Positions 9,985 to 22,339 of a stretch of 64,000 nt of DNA are shown here, in pieces. The first letter of the stretch is position 1. Each line of letters starts with the position of its first letter. Both the position numbers and the translations under genes were made by a program. The DNA is from Hypholoma sublateritium FD-334 SS-4 (taxonomy: Eukaryota; Basidiomycota; Agaricomycetes; Agaricales; Strophariaceae), in NCBI GenBank assembly GCA_000827495.1, contig KN817632.1, forward strand, positions 1 through 64,000, in the 5' to 3' direction. The notes below the pieces were generated by a model that worked only from the letters and a program-made list of their open reading frames with translations, did no database searches and was not told the origin of the DNA.

Positions 9985-10598
9985 GTGAGCTTTCCTTGCT
10001 GTCATTAGAAAAGCGCTGCTTCTTGACCACTCTATCACTCTCGCTGTCACTTCCAACAGGGGACTCAGACAGGGCACGCTAGTGTTTTCCGTTAACACGG
10101 ATTGCTGCGCAAATTATCACAACTCACCTTGAACTTGTTGCTGCGCTGAGTGGACATAACATAAGTTGAGCAGTGGGGCTGTGTACTCGGGGGAGGTATG
10201 TTCTCATCGTTGATCATTTTGTGACTGGTGCGAGGGTGACGGGTGTGAAGAGAAGGCTGGCGGTGGCGGCGAGGCTGTGCGGGCTCTGACTCCTTCAAGC
10301 CAAGCTCTCGCTCGGGTGAAAAGTTATTCATGCTTTCCCATGTGTCCTCCCCAGGGAATGACTTGGCTATAGGCTGGGTGCATTCTACAGGTGCGATATA
10401 GCGGTGGGGTTTTTTGTCTGCCATTTTGATAAAGTCCTTTCCCATATTCACTTACTTTATAGCCTGTGTATTTAGGATGAATCATAGGAGCTGGAGTGAA
10501 ACTCCAAATAAGCGAACTGCAGATGTACCGTGAAGCGCTCTCGGCCCCGTGCAGTCATAGGTATCCGAGTCATGTTACCGCGCACTGACTCTTTCTGA

Positions 10599-11513
10599 AT
10601 GCCAACCGACACTGTGACTTTCTTTATAAACCGAATAACTTGGAGATGCTTGCGCACTACTTTCTCGTCTCGTGTTCCCCTCTGCTCACATTCAGCTGGT
10701 TCAGTCCTCCTATGGCGCCGCTACCGCAGGGGCTATGAATATCATGGAGTACATCACTTCAGACCTGCCATTTTACGCGCACAGGCGCTACGCTGCGACT
10801 CACTTCGCGACTCACTTCTGACAACAAACGCCCTTGAGAAAAAGCTGTCTGTCTGCTTCGCTTGGCTGGATCATCAGCTAGACTGTCAACTTGCTCGGTG
10901 AGTCGCTGCTCACTGTGGCAATTGCTGTGAATAACTTAAGTGTCATCAGCCTATTCTTTTTGTGCAGGTGCTGGCAGCCAAGTACGCTCAATCAAAAATT
11001 TAAATGTTAATGGCCACTGACTTTGTATTTCAGGATCAAGTTTGCCAGGGAAACCATGATCAATCTCGCAATAGCCAGGGGATACACCTCAAAGATCATG
11101 AACTATCTTCTCTTGTGAAAGGTTTCTGCCACTGAGTGGCCGACGAACTGAGCGTAAGTGTCTTATATTGTATACATTGCTGGAAAAGCTGATAGGTTTG
11201 TAGATGGAATGTCTATCGTCATAAAACAAGCAGTTGAAAGTTTGCCTCAATGCGGTACGTGCTTGGCCTTCCCAAAAACTGCAGGAGCATATTCTGAGCT
11301 CTATTGTTAATAGCCAATGTGGGTGTCAAGAGCGTGTTGTACACTACAGCCATGCTAGCTGCTCTCGTTGGGCGCAAAGGACCCTACAAGGCATGCCACT
11401 TCGTAAGCCTCAAATTCAGTGCAGAGAAGATGTTCACGGAATACGATGGTCCCGAGAAGTCTGAATTTGACTTGAATTTGATAGTAAGATGTCCAACATT
11501 GTTTGCGTCCTAA
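10599..11513 (+). other. Coding-like scraps with plausible introns, unassigned
   Basis: Several short open stretches on the plus strand are separated by GT-AG candidates: gtgagtcgct to tttgtgcag around 10900-10968, then an acceptor near 11031. Readable pieces include ARETMINLAIARGYTSK and LVGRKGPYKACHFVSL. They look like exons of a gene or gene remnant, but I cannot join them into one frame or name a family. Confidence 0.25.
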
Positions 11514-11859
11514 CCTAGCCAGTACATTTACTAGTACTTAGCACTGGAAACAGCAGAGGTGGCAATCCATTTGGTGGTCTCATAATTATTAGTTATTTCA
11601 TCAAAAAATACCCATGTATATATAAAAGCTATGGATGATTAAATTGACGATGTTCCCCCTACACCTACCTGCAACCAAAATACCGATGTTTTTGATGCTA
11701 GTGATCGCCAAATGCCCTACCCTATCAATGCCCCCTATTAATGGCTACATGACTGCAATATCACTCCAATAATCTGCAGCAATCACTCAAACCCATTGAT
11801 GTGATTATATTTGCCTGTTGTTTGCCTGACTAAACTTGAAAGGGCGTCATAACCAACGT

Positions 11860-12600
11860 AATGGCACTAGTTGTCTATCAGTCCTTGCAACATGATTTAC
11901 TGGTGCATTCAAATCATTCGTAAATTGGTGGGTAAATATATGAAGGCAATGCTTCACACCGTCTATGTATGCTTGATATATGCAGGCATCTGCTCAAATG
12001 CTCAAATGTAGTAGATATACTTGATTTGTACCTGATCAAATGACTTGGTACGACTGATCAGACCACACCAGTCTTCAATCAATGCATATTTGAAGGCAAT
12101 GTCTAATACAGTCTGTATTTTACAATAGCCTATGGGATTCACTCAAATGTAATGATACTGGTGAAAATACCTAATAACAAAGTGCACTATGCCCACTTAG
12201 ATAGCACCAGTGACTTATCAATACATACAAGAAAGCAATTGTCTAATGCCGCCTGTATACTCTGATATGCCTTGGCATTCACTCGTATGTAATGATACAG
12301 GCAAAAACACATGGCTAGATTCATTATGTCCATTAAATGGTATCAGTTATCTATCAATATCTGTATAAAAAAGCAAATGGTCCATACTTTCTATGTGCTC
12401 CAATATGCTCCAACATTTACATAAAGGTAAAGATACGGGCAAAAATGCACGACTAAATACATGTATGCCCTGTCAAACGGTATCAGTTATCTATCAATAC
12501 CTATAAGAAAGTAGATGCTGAATTTCTTCAATATGCTCAAATATACTACAGCATTCACTTAAAGGCAAAGATACTGGCAGAAATGCCTGAGGGAGTGGGT
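11860..12600. repeat. Degenerate ~138-bp tandem repeat in AT-rich DNA
   Basis: A unit centred on tatcaatacctataagaaag recurs near 12070, 12210, 12346 and 12484, about 136-140 bp apart, with weaker copies to the left. Linked subunits such as aatgatac-ggcaaaaa and gcattcac also recur in order. Identity is moderate, so it was only visible by aligning the copies. No open frame spans it. The stretch 11514-11860 has nothing recognisable. Confidence 0.6.
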
Positions 12601-12688
12601 TATGTCTGATCACACCTTGCATGGTTCAAAAAGAAGGTTCTTAAGTTGACATGGTGGCCCCTGGGCTGATGGGCTGATAGGCCTGTAT

Positions 12689-13290
12689 ATGACCAAGTTA
12701 ACTCAAATATTGGCAATTCAATTTTTGCGACAGATGTACCCGGACATACAATCGCGTGCTCAGTACGAGGTCGACGGAGTCATTACGAAGGAAAACCGCT
12801 TGCCGAATATTCAAGATAGAAAATCTATGCCATACCTCGAGGCGATCTTGAAGGAGGTCCTGCGATGGGCTCCAGCATCTCCCATGGGACTTTTTCACTG
12901 CACCACAATGGACGATGAATACAGGGCTACTGCATCCCTAAGAAAACCACGGTAATTGCAAATATCTGGGAAATGTTGCATGACCCGCAGGAGTACCCCG
13001 AGCAATGCAAGTTCAACGTTCAACCCTGACCGGTTTTACCATGCAGACGTTTCCGCTCCAACTGACGTACAGCGCAATCCTCTGGAACTTGCTTTTGGGT
13101 TCGGCCGCCGAATCTGCCCTGGACAGCACGTCGCAGAGGCAACTATTTTCATACAGATGGCCACTTTCTTGGCTGTCTTGAAGATATCCAAGGGAGTCGA
13201 TTCTGACGGTCGAATAATCGAGCCTGATGTTGAGTTCACCACAGCAATTGTTAGGTACGTGTGGGCTTATAATTGCTGGGCTAGCTGTTA
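12689..13290 (+). pseudogene. Cytochrome P450 (OrdA-like), C-terminal half, frameshifted
   Basis: Three frames together give the second half of a fungal P450. First come YPDIQSRAQYEVDGVI, SMPYLEAILKEVLRW (K helix, E-x-x-R) and TTMDDEY. In a second frame follow GYCIPKKTTVIANIW and MLHDPQEYPE. In a third follow FNPDRFYHADVS and the heme-binding FGFGRRICPGQHVAEA, with the Cys ligand. The frame changes are near 12930 and 13005. The N-terminal anchor, the oxygen-binding I helix and a proper start are absent. P450s of this group hydroxylate secondary metabolites or xenobiotics. Two frameshifts and a missing half make this a relic. Confidence 0.85.
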
Positions 13291-13521
13291 AGATTCTCGT
13301 GCTGTCTGCTAGTCATGTCAAGCCATTTGCATTTCACATTACGAGGCGCTCTGGAAAAGCCAACGACCTGCTCAGACAAGACTTGGAACGTTGATGAATA
13401 GGTTATATATCTATGCCTATATATGTGCTAATCATACAGCTGTTATATCAGTCAATTGGCAAGGTTGAACAATAGTGTGTATCCCGACCAAAGGCTTACC
13501 TAGGGATTCCATCTAATGACA

Positions 13522-15637
13522 TCACTTTGGCTCCGGCTCGATATTGTCCTCATGTACTGTCCTCAAAAGAATCTGTAGCCTTTGCTCATCTTCATCAACA
13601 AACCGCTGAGGTCTGTTCACACTAGTTGCCTCTTTATTTCGAAATACAAACACCATTGATTTGTCTTCCCTGTAGAGTTTATCGATGTCTTCTAGAGGGC
13701 GATTGGCTGTTTCGGGGTAGAAAAACCAAACGACCTTGGGTATATTGATCAATCACTTTGAAAATTTACGGTGACTTGAGATATCCTACCGGGACAAAAA
13801 TAGCATTGAAAACGGCCCATATTATGTAGAAGCGCCAACCCAAGTTAGCTATTCCGGTCGGCGTAATTTGCACGACGATATAATTCGATATCCTAGGCAA
13901 CAGAAAATATGTCACAATAACCTATCATAAAAAGAGTGATCATACCAGTTAGATGCTGTGCCCAACGCAGCGCCTTTAGTCCGCATAGACAGACTGTTGA
14001 TTTCCGTTGGGTATAACCAAGGTACTCCCTTGAAGTATCTTCAACATCGCATGAAGTGAACAACAATTGATAGTAACCGTTACCTGCCAACAAATTCCGA
14101 AGAATACATAGTATAAGAAGAAAAATGCAGTTGCGCCGGCTCCAAATTGAACGCCATGTGTTGCGTTGTTTGTTTGCGATAGAAGACCTGATATGAAAAT
14201 ATAGCACACACACTGCCCAGCGGCACCCCATATCATCAGCTTCCTTCGGCCCGCTCGCTCAATGAGCAGTAGTCCCGCGAACGAGAAAACAAGATAGGAA
14301 ACGGAATTGCATGCAGCTAGAAGGCGCGCGAGGTTGTTTGAAAGGCCGACGGAGTTTTGTAGTACTAGCGGAAGACTGTAAGGGCATTAAGTCTCATCAA
14401 CTAGTCGCATAGATGTGCCTGCTCACTAGTAGCTCGTAACATTTATGCCCACCAATTGTTGCATCCACTGAGTTCCTGGGCAAAGTTCAGACGGTGTAGC
14501 AAAAAAAGATTTATGAACAAATGATCACCTGCACCAAGTAGCAAACGTTGGATCATCCCAGTATCCCCAGTGCGCCCCTTCACTATGTCATGCCAGGTAG
14601 GTGCGGTCTCTCGCTCGATTCTCACAGCCTCCAGAATCACATCTCTTTGATTCAGAATAAGGTCGTCCTTGGGCGTGGCGTGCGCGCCCTCGAGTGCCAC
14701 TAGAATGTCGAGGCCTTCTTCATTGTACCCGTGAGCGAGTAGCCATCGTGGACTTTCAGGAAGCCAAGGCACAGTGACAAAAAGTATGACGGAGAATACG
14801 AGTTGAAATGCAATAGGAAACCGCCACGCAATGCTCCCTGAGGCGAAGCTAAACCCGTAAGTCATCCAGTTACTGAGAGAAAAACCTGCTATATTCATAC
14901 TACAAAAACGCAATCAATGAAGTTCTGACCGAAATTGAGAAAATTACACACATCATCTCGAACACGACTAGCTTGCCTCTCCACGTAGGTTTTGACGTCT
15001 CGCTCTGCCATACGGGTGCAGTAGCAGTATTGATACTGTGAGATGCGTTTAATGTATGCATTGAAATGATGACATTTACTACGCACCCATTTCCGATTCC
15101 TTTCAATGTCAAATTATATCAGAGATAGCATTTTGGAATTATCGATAGAAGTTTTCACCTGTGATTAACCGCGCTACTATCATCTGAGCAACACTGAAGG
15201 CACACGTCTGAAGAATTGCTCCGATTGACATTATAGTCACGCCAATCAGGAAAGTCTTCTTGCGACCCAATCGTTCACCAAATGCGAAAGTTGATATAGC
15301 CCCAAAGAAGCTAGCACATCTGATTTGTACGCACGGCAAAAGATCATCTGCAAAACATATCTTACCACCCAATGTCATATAGAGAAACGATAGTGCCCTG
15401 AAGGTTTGGGTTCGGATTCCCCATCGTCTGCAGGAAGCTCGGAGTGACGATGATTCCGCCAAAAACACCCTGATCATAACCTTGATATACTTAAATAAAC
15501 AATGGCATCTCTGGAGCAAATAGAGCCGACAGCATCTCACCAAACAGGGTCATTGCTGTGGTACAAGCAACTGTGACCCACACATTGAGCATCGTACCCG
15601 TCATTCCAAAGTAAGGTCTCCCATCGCGCTCGTACAT
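13522..15637 (-). CDS. MFS sugar transporter (general substrate transporter family)
   Basis: Eleven exons sum to 1578 nt (525 residues): 15541-15637, 15369-15480, 15159-15319, 15097-15109, 14952-15035, 14529-14899, 14427-14475, 14084-14375, 13946-14028, 13790-13892, 13522-13734. Sugar-porter landmarks appear in order: FGYDQGVFGGI in TM1; GERLGRKKTFLIGV (the D/E-R-x-G-R-R/K loop); PESPRWL after TM6; TQWMQQLVGINVTSYY in TM7; ERAGRRKLM in the second repeat; PWLYPTEI; and FYPETANRPLEDIDKL at the end (PETxGxxLExID). Twelve membrane helices are expected, importing hexose-like sugars by proton symport. Intron 2 needs a GTGGTA donor to keep the frame. An in-frame upstream start at 15760 is possible. 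The specific substrate cannot be told from sequence. Confidence 0.88.
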
Positions 15638-16400
15638 CCTGCAGAACAAGTCAATGATGCTGCTTGCAGAAGAAGAGGGGACAAGAACGTACGTGGCCCG
15701 GTTTTGAGCCCCAACTCCAAGCCTCGTGTAGCCATACACAGACCGTGACGTCGAAGCCATCCAAACATATACTACGCTTTTCTATGGAACCTGTGATTCA
15801 CGCAGAGCATCGCAAGCTTCGAATCCACGTCAAAGTTGGACCCAGCCGAATCCGCAGACTCGAGCACTTAGTCCAAAATAGTGTTAGGGCGAGAGCAGCC
15901 CGGATATCGCCAGAAGAGCTGTTCCTTTGAATTGGCAGATCAGGCCCAAGGGGTATGTCGTGGTTATAAGAATTGGTTGTGGGAAGGGAGAAAGCTTTGG
16001 CAAGGGAGGAAGCCCACTTCTAATTTCTCATGACACGGCTTACGCGGACCGCACGGACCGTTGTGATCTGGCACAGGGGCATTAGAAGCACCTACAGCAG
16101 AAAGCATTTCATTATTCGTCGTTATGTATTCCAAACACGCATTATGGCGACCTGACGGAGCTGTCTCGTGAGCGTACCAATAAATAAACCAAGTAGAAAC
16201 TAATAGCAAGCCGGCGAAAAGCTGAGAACATGTAAAGAGGCAAAAGAGGCAGAGAGACATAAAAAGCGACCATGGATAAAGAGAAAAAAAACAATGAAGC
16301 GCAATTAGGATAAGCGAACCGTGGTGGTAGACGTGTGTACGGTTGGTGGGGTTTAGTAGTAAAGGATAGGAGGTGGCGAGGGAGTTTGAATATTCGCCTG
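15638..16400. other. Intergenic: transporter promoter and kinase 3' flank
   Basis: No supported gene. A 146-codon minus-strand frame (15964-16404) directly follows the kinase stop codon. It reads as a hydrophobic, Leu/Phe-rich sequence from pyrimidine-rich DNA and is best taken as 3' untranslated sequence. Confidence 0.5.
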
Positions 16401-19400
16401 TCATAACTTGAGTTCAGTCAGGACACGCCTGGCTAGCATCTGGTATTGCCAGCCGTCTCCGCCCGCGCGGCGGAACTGGATACCGTGCAAGGGCAGCCAG
16501 GGCACCTAAATCAAGAATGAATGAGCCAACCTTCGCAGAAAAACATCATGAAGCGTACCTTGACGATATTGATCTCAAAGCGCACGCTCAGGCTATTGTT
16601 GCCCATGCTCTCGAACAATTCACGATCGATCTCACCTGTTGGCAGGGGGCTGGAGCTTTGTTGCTGGGGCGGTGTCGGCTGGATAGCGAAGTCGCGTGGG
16701 ATGGGCGGCAGGACCTTGGTTTTGTTGGAGATCGCAGGTGAGTGAGACCGAGGCGGGGATACCTCAACGTCAGCCATATAGGACGATGGAGGAGACAGCC
16801 CGTTTGCTTGTGGCTGGTTCTCAGCTGCAGCAACCATGGTGTGATTTGAGGAAACATTGAAGAAGGACGACGAACCACTGCTCGCTGTTGTCATTAGTGT
16901 GCCTCCGGACGGGCGACTAGACGGGTCTTTCTCCTTTTCCTTTTCTTTCTCCTCCTTCTTATCCATGGACTGCTCGCGGTCCTTGCCCTTGTCGCGCTTC
17001 ATACCGAACGATAGTTTTGACGCCTTCTTGACGATAGATGGCCGACTCTGAACAGGCGTCATGGGCGACGTTTCGCCCGATGTGAATGAAGACTGCTGAG
17101 TGTGTTGCGTATTCCTGGCCGCATGCGGATCGAGGGTGGACATATCGATGGAGGGGAGATGTATGCACTCGAACCCCCCCTTGTTTTCCCGATACTGAAC
17201 TTGCATCCTGTCCAAGACGCGGCGGATATCAGCTTTGATAACGGAGGGCGGCTTAGTGGACGTCGTCGCAACGCTATAGAGTACAAGTCAGTTAACATAA
17301 TATTGGGAGAAAAATATATCATACCTGAAGAGTCCTTTCAAAAAGATTGGCTTGAAGTCTTTCTCGCTCGTGTGACGTTCATCCTCCTCCTTGAACGTCT
17401 CCTCCTGCCCTTCTGCTCCCTCTTCGTCATTCTGTTGTCCCCCATCGTCTTCTTCCCGCTTCTCGGCCAGCTCAGGCTCAGGCTCCGCTTTAGAAAAGAG
17501 CCGCTCTGTGATGGGCCGTACGGCCGAGCTGCTGTACCCCGTCGATGGCCGGCGGTTGCGCCCAATCGTACCCCCGGGTGAGCTGCCGATGAGTGCAGAG
17601 CCCGTGCTCGTGCGCCGCTCGTGGCGATTCGCCCGGCCTTGCGGATCAAGGATCGTCGCCGCGCGCCGGTGCACATTCCCAATCGGCTGGCTGACGCTCT
17701 GGCTGAGCGTCTTGGTCGCCGCGGGCGATGCGAGCGTCGGCGAGCTCTCGGCGTCATCCACAACCCCTTCTGGGATGGCCGCCTTTTCCTTCTCCCTCTC
17801 CTCCGCGGACGGGCGGGGTGAGGGCGACAGCCCGCCGAGGATCGTACCCCGTTTACCCGACGCGGTTCCGTGGCGCCGGCTCTCGTCCCCGCGCCCACCG
17901 CCGACGAGCATACTCCCGAACTTGCGCACGAGTGTTGCGCCCGACGAGAACGGTGACGGCGCGTGCTCGTGGTGCTTCTCCCGCTCCGCCGCCTCGGCGC
18001 GCTCCTGGAAGCTCGTCAGCTCCGGGCCGGCGGTCGCGGGCGGCTCCGGCGGGCGCACGGCAGTGTGCTGCTGCACACCCTGTTCGTCGACCGCGTCGCC
18101 GCCACCGAACATGCCGCCCCACCCGCGCACAAGCGCAGTCGGGCGTTGGCTCATGCTGTGGCTGCGCCGGTGCGTGCTCGGCGGCGGCGCGCGCGGCAGC
18201 CCACGCTTCGGGCCAAGCGCGCTCTGGTCGATCTCGATGTGCTGCCGCTGCACAGCCGAGGGAGACGGGGGCGGTAGTCCGGGGTCGCGCGCGCGCGGCT
18301 GGGCGAACGACGGCGAGGTCGGCGATGGCGCAACGGTGTTGTCGTACGACATCCCAGAGAAGTGCAGCGTCTCCGGCGCGGGGAGGCGCGGCAGCGGCAT
18401 GCTGTAGTCGGCCTTGGTCCGCGCGGAGGGAAGCGGGTCCTTCCGCGCGCTGGTCGCCGTGGCGGCGTTATATTGTTGTTGCCGCAACGAACCGTCGTCG
18501 ACGGGGGTGGGGACGGCGAGGGCAGCTGGGTGCGCAGGCTCGCCGGAGATCGATAGTTGTGAGCTGGCGAATTGGCCCGGGCCGTAGACGCGATCGCGCT
18601 CGAGTTTCTCGCGTGCGAGGTAGTACATCGAAAGTAAGGGATGGAAACCTTTTGTTGGGTCCATGGGTTCGCGATTCGAATCTGAAAACGACGGATGAGC
18701 GACATGATGGTGAGAATTGGGTGGTGAATGACTAGATGGGCTCCCTGAGGTGGACGTTACGGGTGAAAACAGCTTGCGTCTGTAATAGTCGAATCCCGAG
18801 AATCGGCGCGACTTTTTTGGCCCAGATGATTCTGTCTTGCTGTCGAACGACATTGCGAGGCTCGAATTTGACACCGACTCACCCCAGCGGGCACCGTTGC
18901 CGTTGAGGTTATTCGTGCTGCGCTTGCGTTCCCAGTGTTGAACTGCTCGGTTATACGCTTCTGATTCGAGGATCTCAACCAGTTTTGCTTCGACTTCGTC
19001 TTCCGTTCCGAATTCGAACCCAGTCATACCTTTGATTACTTGGCGATCAAGCTCCTCCGCGCGCAGGGGCTCACGATGCACCATATGAATAGCCGGCGCG
19101 CCACTGAACCCCCGGACCATCCATGGATGGCTCATAACTTCAGAAAGAGTGGCACGATTCGCAGGGTTGGTGACCAGCATCCGAGAAAGCAAGTGCTTGC
19201 ACTCTGAAAAGAGAGTTCAGCGCGCAGATAAGGGAACCAACGACTGACTTACCAGCGCTGAGCCAGACAGGATATTCAACGAGCCCGCGTTTGATTTTCG
19301 CATGCAGCGCTGGCATGCTTTGATCATCGAACGGGACCTTTCCGCAGACCAGCACGTAAAGGACGACACCAAAGCTCCATACATCTACCTCCGGTCCGGT

Positions 19401-20506
19401 ATACACTCGCGCGTTGAGCAGCTCAGGGGCTGCAAAGTACAACGATCCGCAGAACGTAGCCAGATGCGTTATGGGGTCGTAAAGATTTGATAAGCCGAAA
19501 TCGATAATTTTGATGTTGCCGGTCTGCGAAATGAGAATGTTTTCTATTTTGAGGTCTAGAAGGAGAGTCAGCAGTCGGAACGCCCGCAGCGAGCAGAAAG
19601 GATCTACCCCGATGGACCACATTATTGAGATGGCAGTATTCCAGCGCACTCCCGATTTGTCGGGCGAACTTTCTGGCCACGCGTTCCCGCAGTCGCCCGT
19701 GGCTGATGATGTAGTCGAGCATCTGCCCGCCGTTCACATACTCGAACACCATGTAGTAGTGGTGCTGATGGATGATCATCTCGCGCATTCCGCAAATATA
19801 TGGGTGGTATAGGAGCATGGAAAGGGCAGCTTCTCGTAGCGTTCGTATCTCCTTCGAGGCGTCTCGCGAGGCCTGCCGTGTGGCAGAGTCGCTGGCGCTG
19901 GTGTTTCCGTTTGCCTGAGGCGGTGGATTTGGATGAACCCGAGGCAGAATCTTGACAGCGAGCTACAATAGAAGGGTTGAGGCCCCACAACGTATGCTAC
20001 ATCACTTCACGCACCTTTTCCCCTGTGATGTTATGCGTCGCCAGCTTCACCTTTCCCATACTGCCAGCCCCGAGCGTCTTGCTGAGCGTGTAGTCGCCCA
20101 GTATCCTGTTCGAACGGCTGGATTTGCCAGCGGTGCTGTGCTCATCCCTGTGCCGCCGCCGCTCCCTGTTCTCGTCGGCGGTAGGCTGAGACCGGTCTCT
20201 TGCGTCGGTCGAGCTGGTGTTGGTAGAAGCCACTGCTGTAGGCGTAGCTGGCGCAGCGAACGCCTGAGGAGGCATTGAAACGGGGCGTGGTCGGTGCGAG
20301 TTCGGGGTGGCACCCCTGGGCGCTGTCGCCGTGGTATGATGGTTGACCGTTTGCTGCTGGCCCGGTTGTTGTTGTGGCTGCGAAATGGCCATATCAAACT
20401 CGTGGCCGCCGATCATGCCTCCATGAGACGGCGTTACGTGCCCTGCGACGGCATCTTCGGGCACTTGGTTGAGCTGCGGAGCAAGGGCTGTCGGGTAGCT
20501 CGTCAT
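16401..20506 (-). CDS. KIN1: Serine/threonine protein kinase of the KIN1/PAR-1/MARK family
   Basis: Six exons sum to 3849 nt (1282 residues): 20015-20506, 19608-19962, 19253-19555, 17325-19203, 16559-17273, 16401-16505. The N-terminus is Gln/Thr/Pro-rich. The kinase domain starts near residue 138: LGAGSMGKV (P loop), LAVKIL (ATP lysine), VHRDLKIEN (catalytic loop, with its Asp codon split by intron 3), [18 protein letters not shown], and [15 protein letters not shown]. After PWMVRGF comes a ~600-residue disordered Ser/Pro-rich region, then KA1 at the C-terminus: RFEINIVK / [13 protein letters not shown] / [12 protein letters not shown]. This layout is that of fungal Kin1/Kin2, which act at the cell cortex in polarity, exocytosis and septation. 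The length is slightly above the yeast proteins. The frame is intact. Confidence 0.95.
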
Positions 20507-20582
20507 GCTGAGTGCTGGATGCTGTAGGGTCCGTGCACCGCGCTTGATGGAAATTGGAGGATGGACGCTGTGCTTGCAACGG

Positions 20583-20780
20583 CTACAGAAAGGAGCGGAC
20601 GGGTCGGACGGTGCAAACCAAGGTCAAGCTAGAAAGTTGGAGGTCAAGATCCAAGGGGCTCCGACATATTATTCTTGTGTGGGATTTACTTTCGGCCCCA
20701 ACGGCGGCCCTGGTCACCAATTTGTAAATGTTCCCGCCACCGATCCCGCTCTCGCGAAGAACAAATTCAACTGCTAATTC
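20583..20780 (+). pseudogene. Orphan C-terminal fragment of an unknown protein
   Basis: In the KIN1 upstream region, antisense to it, a plus-strand frame reads LEVKIQGAPTYYSCVGF, FGPNGGPGHQFVNVPATDP, and KNKFNC followed by a stop. The even, non-repetitive composition and paired cysteines resemble the end of a secreted beta-rich protein. I recognise no family, and there is no plausible start. It could be a relic or an exon of an unmodelled gene. Confidence 0.3.
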
Positions 20781-21260
20781 TACGACAACCGTATGCAAAA
20801 TGAATAGCTATTCTGCGACACGCAGCTGTCCGTCACCAGGCCATCAATTGATCCAATGCGCAGCCGCGTATGGGCTCGGAGTGGAATTAGGCCGCCGTTG
20901 ACCCCAGTTGAGTCCTACCTCGAATCGTCCCAGAAGTAAACTAGTCGACCGTCGCGTATCAAAGAATGGATACAAAACCGCGAACGCATCAGAAGGGAAA
21001 TTACAGAAAAAAAGCGTGCAGCTTGTCTGCGAGCGCGCACCGCGAGCTCGTTGTGAACGACATTTCTATGGCCCGTGGAATTCGAGGGTAAAATCTTTCC
21101 CACTCTCACAGCACGTCTATCCCACCAACAGGACGCCCATCAGTTTGTATCCACACTGTCGACGATACATGCACCGCGACCAGCGGGGATGAGAAATGTG
21201 TGATGAACTTCGGGGACAGGGGTGATGCCGATGCAGCCAATTCAAACGGCGCAAGTCTAA

Positions 21261-22012
21261 TCAGAAGAGCTTGAAAGCGGGGTATGATACAGAAATACAG
21301 CAAGGCAGGTATACATGGGCCATAATGCATAAACGCTGACTCGAGGGCCGCTCGTTTATTGCAACTTTGACTTTTTGGGCAACCATTTTACTGGGTGTTT
21401 GTTGAACATAGGCCAAGGGGGCAGCAATACCTGATACTTTGCTTAGAGCGCGTACAAGGATGGCATTATAGATTGGGCGTACCAGAGCTAAGACCACTGT
21501 CACTGCGCCTACAATTCCAAAGGTGACGCGAAGGTCCTGGAGGGCGAAACCTAGGCCAAACGCCAGAATCTAAACGTACGAAGGTCAATGCACTGAACGT
21601 AAGAGCAGATGCCGCAAAGCGGCGGGAGACCGAGGTACGTTCCACGAGAGAACATTCGCAGAAACATCCTAGAGAAGAGCACTTACTGTAGCAGCACCTA
21701 GCGTCACTCTCGAAACGAGGTCTACCATGGCTTGTCCGTCAAAGTCCTAACTTCCGGTAAGATCAAGGTTCCCAGAGAATGGGTCAAACATTTCGTACGA
21801 TTTTTCCCTCCAAAAGCTCCTGAATATATGCGCTCATCGCTGCGAAAGTTGGCTGGGGCAAAAAATAGAAAACAAGATAGACCAGTTTATTTTGGAGCGT
21901 ATCAGATATCCAATATGGTTGGCGGTGTTTACCAAAGTCGGGTAAGAGTCAGAAGAACTTCAAGAAGTAAGAACAGGATGAGCGTCGAAAGCAGGATAAT
22001 CTCGCGCTAAAC
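21261..22012 (-). CDS. Candidate small membrane protein, model uncertain
   Basis: Two membrane-like segments occur on the minus strand. Near 21940-22010 the frame reads EIILLSTLILFLLLEVLL. Near 21460-21730, starting MVDLVSRVTLGAAT before a gtaagt donor, it reads ILAFGLGFAL and FGIVGAVTVVLAL after the acceptor. The stop is at 21261. They may be one gene with introns or two remnants; the linking frame hits a stop at the MVDLV start. No family is assigned. Confidence 0.3.
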
Positions 22013-22339
22013 GACGTGGTCATTGTCAGTCACGTGGCACTTTACTGACAATGACTTTGCCTTGACTGGCACTCTTGATTCTTGAAACAAATCGTGAACG
22101 CTTCTGCAACGCAGTTGAACATTTGAACAAAAACTTATGCCTTAGTGGATCTTCTTGCGCTTGCACAGCAACGCTAGCGGCCACCTTTCTACTTTAAGCT
22201 TGCGCAACACGTTTTCGACTCACGGTTCACGAATTCAACTTACGGCCCTTATTCTGAGCAGTGCGCGCGCGGACGGGGGTTACATATTCAGCGGTTTCTT
22301 TCAGGTACATATGTTTTTTCAGATCTCAATTAAATTTGT

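Larger units (their letters stand above)
4079..10445 (-). pseudogene. Host gene of unknown function split by the Copia insertion
   Basis: On the minus strand an exon (about 10445 to 10128) ends at a gtgagt donor. A 49-nt intron (10079-10127) follows, and a second exon starts at 10078. That exon runs in frame to 9985 and, after skipping the Copia element and one CTCAC target duplication, continues at 4208 to a TAG at 4079-4081. The rejoined end reads through SLEEKVSRIADSLDKMG, a heptad-rich coiled coil, preceded by an acidic/basic patch (SESPVGSDSESD, VVKKQRF). The N-terminal part is Pro/Ser/basic-rich (RRHRQPSLHTRH, INDENIPPPS). No family is recognised; a nuclear coiled-coil protein is plausible. 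The start is uncertain: an ATG at 10445 lies within a possible GTAAGT donor context. Insertion truncates the protein about 43 residues before its natural end. Confidence 0.6.

Noticed and set aside
14221..14270. Apparent frameshift in the MFS transporter at ERAGRRK
   Set aside because: Rereading the sequence showed an extra codon I had missed; the frame is intact and the exon sum is a multiple of three.
15964..16404. 146-codon minus-strand frame after KIN1
   Set aside because: It lies directly after the KIN1 stop, overlapping it, and has only low-complexity hydrophobic sequence; taken as 3' untranslated region.
17391..18735. Plus-strand frames of 338 and 335 codons
   Set aside because: They are antisense to the disordered, GC-rich region of KIN1, whose minus-strand exon is well supported.
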